From: an uncultured Eubacteriales bacterium | GTDB lineage: Bacteria; Bacillota; Clostridia; Christensenellales; Borkfalkiaceae | Length of the DNA: 8,011 nucleotides | Reading direction: 5' to 3' | NCBI GenBank assembly: GCA_902797515.1 | Contig: CADBSX010000062.1 | Location: 1 to 8,011, forward strand | Shown: positions 5,082 through 8,011 of the stretch, piece after piece | Numbering within the stretch: the first letter of the stretch is position 1 | How the letters are laid out: each line of letters opens with the position of its first letter | Translations under genes and position numbers: made by a program | The notes under the pieces: generated by a model | The model's database searches: none | What the model was told of the DNA's origin: nothing | Seen by the model: only the letters and a program-made list of their open reading frames with translations

Positions 5082-6908
5082 TCAGTCGGCTTTTCTCGTT
5101 TTCGCCCACTCTTTCATACGAAGGTCGTGAGCGAGTATTTTTTTACGCAGTCTTATCGAAAGGGGAGTTACTTCCACGAGTTCGTCGTCCGCGATGAATT
5201 CGAGGCACTGTTCGAGCGAAAGGACGGTCGGCGTTATAAGTTTGAGAGCCTCGTCGCTGCCCGCCGCGCGGGAGTTTGTGAGATGTTTGAGTTTGCAGAC
5301 GTTCACGGCGAGGTCGTCCTCTCTCGAATTTTCGCCGACGACTTGTCCTTCGTAAACCTTTTCGCCCGCGCCGATGAAGAGCGTGCATCTTTCCTGCGCG
5401 TTGAAAAGTCCGTACTGCGTCGTCACGCCCGATTCGAATACGACGAGGCTGCCCCTCGTCCTCGACGGCATATCCCCTTTATATTCCTCGTATCCCGCGA
5501 AAACGTGGCTCATTATTCCGAAACCTTTGGTATCGGTGAGCATTTCGCTCCTGTAACCGAAAAGGCATCTCGCGGGGATCTTGAATTCGAGTTTCGTCGT
5601 TCCTCGGTCGTCCGCGGACATATCGAGGAGTTCGCCTTTTCTCGCGCCTATCTTGTTCATTATCGCGCCGACGTAGTCGTTCGGGACTTCTATAACAAGG
5701 TCTTCCATAGGCTCGTGCGTCTTGCCGTTTATCTCTTTAAAGATCACTTTCGGGCGGGAGACCTGAAATTCGTATCCCTCGCGGCGCATATTTTCGATAA
5801 GAATAGAGAGGTGAAGTTCGCCCCTGCCGAACACTTTGAAGGTATCCGCGCTGTCCGTCTCTTCGACTCGCATCGAAACGTTGGTCTCTATCTCTTTGAA
5901 AAGCCTTGCGCGAAGGTGTCTTGAAGTGACGTATTTCCCCTCTTTTCCGGCGAAAGGACTGTTGTTTACCATAAAATACATCGAAACCGTCGGCTCGTCG
6001 ATGGCGACGAAGGGCAGTTGTTCCACGCAGTCCGGCGAACAGATCGTCTCGCCGATATTTATGTGATCTATACCGGATATCGCGATTATATCGCCGAGTT
6101 CCGCGCTTTCGACTTCCGTTCTTTTAAGCCCCTGAAACTGATAGAGCCTGCCGACTCTCGCGTTCGTCGTAGTCTTGTCCGTGTGAACGACGGTGACCGA
6201 CTGCGCGTCGGCAATCCTTCCGCGGACTATCCGACCTATTCCGATACGGCCGACGTATTCGTCGTAGTCCACGTTGCATATTATCGCCTGCAAAGGCGCG
6301 TCCGCGTCGCCCTGCGGAGCGGGAACTTCGGAAATTATGACGTCGAGAAGGGGATCCATATTTTCCCCGTGCGAAGTCGGACTTTCGGACGCCCAGCCCT
6401 GTTTCGCGCTCGCGTAAACGACTTTAAAATCGAGTTGGTCGTCGTTCGCGCCGAGTTCGATAAAGAGATTGATTATTCCGTCTATCGTCGCGTTGAGGTC
6501 GCCGCCCTTGTCTATTTTATTTACGCAAACGACGGGCTTTTTATTGAGCGAAAGGGCTTTTTTGAGTACGTATCTCGTCTGCGGCATACAGCCTTCCACC
6601 GCATCGACGAGAAGTACCACGCCGTCCACCATCGAGAGTATGCGTTCCACCTCGCCGCCGAAATCGGCGTGTCCCGGAGTGTCAATTATGTTTATTTTCA
6701 CGTCTTTATAGACGAGCGCGGTGTTTTTGGCGAGTATGGTGATGCCTCTTTCCCTCTCGATATCCCCGCTGTCCATAACGCGTTCCGCGACGACTTCGTT
6801 CGAGCGGAAAATATTGTTTTGTTTTAAAAGCGCGTCAACGAGAGTGGTTTTCCCGTGATCGACGTGCGCTATTATCGCTATATTCCTTACGTTTTGCCTG
6901 ATATCCAT
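5082..6908 (-). CDS. typA: ribosome-associated translational GTPase TypA/BipA
   Basis: TypA binds the 70S ribosome at the elongation-factor site and helps 50S assembly and adaptation to cold or stress; it is cytosolic. All G motifs are present: AHVDHGKTT (14-22), RGITI (54-58), DTPGH (76-80) with the GTPase-activating H80, NKID (130-133) and SAK (167-169). A beta-barrel domain II (about 205-295) follows, then the EF-G-like domains with GRGELHLSILIENMRREG (361-378), and the TypA-specific C-terminal domain with FIADDELVEVTPLSIRLRKK (571-590). The 608 residues match the E. coli length of about 607, so the gene is complete. The start is supported by AAGGA about eight bases upstream and by a near-consensus promoter. 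Two positions that I remember as conserved glycines are cysteines here, C448 in ARCLFG and C508 in QERCTL. It is transcribed alone on the minus strand, convergent with the membrane protein gene and divergent from the asparaginase. Confidence 0.98.
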   Translation of the reverse strand: MDIRQNVRNIAIIAHVDHGKTTLVDALLKQNNIFRSNEVVAERVMDSGDIERERGITILAKNTALVYKDVKINIIDTPGHADFGGEVERILSMVDGVVLLVDAVEGCMPQTRYVLKKALSLNKKPVVCVNKIDKGGDLNATIDGIINLFIELGANDDQLDFKVVYASAKQGWASESPTSHGENMDPLLDVIISEVPAPQGDADAPLQAIICNVDYDEYVGRIGIGRIVRGRIADAQSVTVVHTDKTTTNARVGRLYQFQGLKRTEVESAELGDIIAISGIDHINIGETICSPDCVEQLPFVAIDEPTVSMYFMVNNSPFAGKEGKYVTSRHLRARLFKEIETNVSMRVEETDSADTFKVFGRGELHLSILIENMRREGYEFQVSRPKVIFKEINGKTHEPMEDLVIEVPNDYVGAIMNKIGARKGELLDMSADDRGTTKLEFKIPARCLFGYRSEMLTDTKGFGIMSHVFAGYEEYKGDMPSRTRGSLVVFESGVTTQYGLFNAQERCTLFIGAGEKVYEGQVVGENSREDDLAVNVCKLKHLTNSRAAGSDEALKLITPTVLSLEQCLEFIADDELVEVTPLSIRLRKKILAHDLRMKEWAKTRKAD

Positions 6909-6934
6909 TTATCCGTTCCTTTTTTAACAGAAAT

Positions 6935-6963
6935 AGTATATCTTTCGCGGGCGGTTTTGTCAA
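6935..6963 (-). promoter_or_regulatory. sigma-A-type promoter of typA
   Basis: On the minus strand a perfect TTGACA (6958-6963) is followed after exactly 17 bases by TATACT (6935-6940, five of six matches). The predicted start is a G near 6928, leaving a leader of about 20 nt that carries AAGGA. This is the best -35 box in the window and predicts strong constitutive expression. Confidence 0.88.
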
Positions 6964-6991
6964 TTAAATAGAGTAATCCCGCACAAAAAAA

Positions 6992-7020
6992 TAGACAAAA
7001 TCTCTTTATTATGTTAAAAT
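6992..7020 (+). promoter_or_regulatory. promoter of the asparaginase gene, start at or next to the ATG
   Basis: TAGACA (6992-6997, five of six matches) and TAAAAT (7015-7020, five of six) are 17 bases apart, with a TG one base upstream of the -10 box. Normal spacing from this -10 puts +1 at 7027, the A of the ATG. There is no Shine-Dalgarno site between the box and the start, which points to a leaderless mRNA. Confidence 0.75.
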
Positions 7021-7026
7021 TTAAGC

Positions 7027-8011
7027 ATGAAAAAAATATTGATGATAGCGACGGGCGGTACGATAGCGTCCAGAATAGGTCCGGACGGGCTTTCGCCCGA
7101 AATGAACGCGGAAGAGATATTGTCGTTCGTTCCCGAAGTCAGGAGCGTCTGCGAGATCGACGCGGTAAGAATAATGAATATCGACAGCACCAACGTAACG
7201 CCTGCCGCGTGGCTCGAAATGGCGAAAACGGTCAGGGAAAACTACGGAAAATACGACGGTTTCGTCATCTGTCACGGCACGGACACCATGGCTTATACCG
7301 CGGCGGTGCTATCGTATCTTATTCAGGACAGTCCGAAACCTATAATCCTCACGGGCTCGCAAAAGCCGATAGATATAGGTATAACCGACGCGAAAACCAA
7401 CCTTTCGGACAGTTTTCTGTACTGCGCGAGCGATTTTTCCCGCGGCGTTTCGATAGTGTTCGACGGGAAAGTCATATCGGGCGTAAGAGCGAAAAAGGTC
7501 AGGAGCAAGAGTTTCAACGCCTTCGAGAGCATAAATTATCCCTATCTCGCCGTAATTTCGGACGGCAGGATAATACAGTACGGCGCGAAAAAGAGAAAGA
7601 GGGCGGTAAAGTTTTACGACAAACTCGAAGAAAACGTCGGACTTTTAAAACTTATCCCCGGATTAAAGCCCGAAATTATGGAAGAATACTTCAAACTTCA
7701 TAAAGCGGTGATAGTTGAAAGTTTCGGAGTCGGCGGTATTCCCGACGCCGAGGAGTTTTCCTATTACGACGTGATAGAAAAATGGCGCAAAAAGGGCAGA
7801 ATAGCCGTTATGTGCACGCAGGTCGTAAACGAGGGGAGCGATATGTCGGTGTATAAAGTCGGGAAGAGCCTTAAAGAAAAATACGGATTTCTGGAATCCT
7901 ACGATATGACTCCCGAAGCGGTGATCGCGAAACTTATGTGGCTTCTTCCGCTCGCGAAAACGAAAAGACAGGTGGAAAAATTATTCTATAAGAACGTTTC
8001 GGACGACTTAC
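7027..8011 (+). CDS. ansA: type I L-asparaginase, cytosolic (3' end beyond window)
   Basis: The enzyme hydrolyses L-asparagine to aspartate and ammonia. I translated 328 codons plus one base with no stop; type I enzymes are about 330-340 residues, so only a short tail is missing. The first signature ATGGTIAS (8-15) carries the nucleophile T12. The second, CHGTDTMAYTA (82-92), carries T85 and D86. K157 in RAKKVRS is the likely catalytic lysine, and LTGSQKP (108-114) is typical. SFGVGGIP (232-239) and TQVVNEGSDMSVYKVG (264-279) belong to the C-terminal domain. There is no signal peptide, which fits the cytosolic type I rather than the secreted type II form. The ATG at 7027 is chosen because the first beta-strand KKILMIATGG begins directly after it and there is no better start. 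No Shine-Dalgarno site precedes it. A longer, frame-shifted open frame starting at 7011 is a shadow. Confidence 0.95.
   Translation, partial: MKKILMIATGGTIASRIGPDGLSPEMNAEEILSFVPEVRSVCEIDAVRIMNIDSTNVTPAAWLEMAKTVRENYGKYDGFVICHGTDTMAYTAAVLSYLIQDSPKPIILTGSQKPIDIGITDAKTNLSDSFLYCASDFSRGVSIVFDGKVISGVRAKKVRSKSFNAFESINYPYLAVISDGRIIQYGAKKRKRAVKFYDKLEENVGLLKLIPGLKPEIMEEYFKLHKAVIVESFGVGGIPDAEEFSYYDVIEKWRKKGRIAVMCTQVVNEGSDMSVYKVGKSLKEKYGFLESYDMTPEAVIAKLMWLLPLAKTKRQVEKLFYKNVSDDL

Noticed and set aside
5127..5924. 265-residue open frame on the plus strand opposite typA
   Set aside because: It lies wholly inside the well-conserved typA and shows no domain or start signal of its own.
6018..6827. 269-residue open frame on the plus strand opposite the typA GTPase domain
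   Set aside because: It is the antisense of the G motifs; composition is unlike a real protein and no ribosome site precedes it.
7011..7703. 230-residue plus-strand frame overlapping the asparaginase start
   Set aside because: The asparaginase frame carries both family signatures and continues to the window end; this frame is extremely Arg-rich and stops.

Overview
The window looks like chromosomal DNA from a member of the Bacillota, most likely an uncultured Clostridia-type organism. I base this on the sigma-A-like promoters, the purine-rich Shine-Dalgarno sites, the short SerA type with a single C-terminal ACT domain lying next to SerC, and the flavour of the TypA sequence. This is judged from memory of these families, not from a search. 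There are no phage, IS, CRISPR, rRNA or tRNA signals. Base composition is moderate, CpG-rich and uniform across the genes, so nothing suggests recent transfer.

Layout, left to right. (1) Positions 1-2092, minus strand: serC followed by serA. The two genes are four bases apart and the serA ribosome binding site overlaps the serC stop codon. They encode the oxidation and transamination steps of the phosphorylated serine pathway. serA runs off the left edge. A strong serC promoter sits at 2123-2151. (2) Positions 2251-3189, minus strand: an uncharacterised beta-rich soluble protein ending in a strong intrinsic terminator. (3) Positions 3289-3978, plus strand and divergent from it: an uncharacterised protein with two tandem helix-turn-helix-like repeats and a leucine-zipper-like coiled coil, so a likely DNA-binding regulator. 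(4) Positions 4059-4988, plus strand: a six-helix membrane protein of unknown function with internal repeats and its own extended -10 promoter. (5) Positions 5005-5051: a near-perfect hairpin between convergent genes. (6) Positions 5082-6908, minus strand: typA/bipA, a ribosome-associated GTPase, complete at 608 residues. (7) Positions 7027-8011, plus strand: a type I L-asparaginase cut by the right edge just before its natural end, divergent from typA and apparently read from a leaderless mRNA.

serA, serC and the asparaginase belong to amino-acid metabolism, and TypA to ribosome assembly and stress adaptation. The three unknown genes between the serine block and typA are the least explained part. 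No gene-free stretch exceeds 300 bases. The gaps (2093-2250, 3190-3288, 3979-4058, 4989-5081, 6909-7026) hold promoters, terminators and short inverted repeats, listed individually. The serC leader is predicted at about 24 nt, too short for a T-box or other riboswitch.
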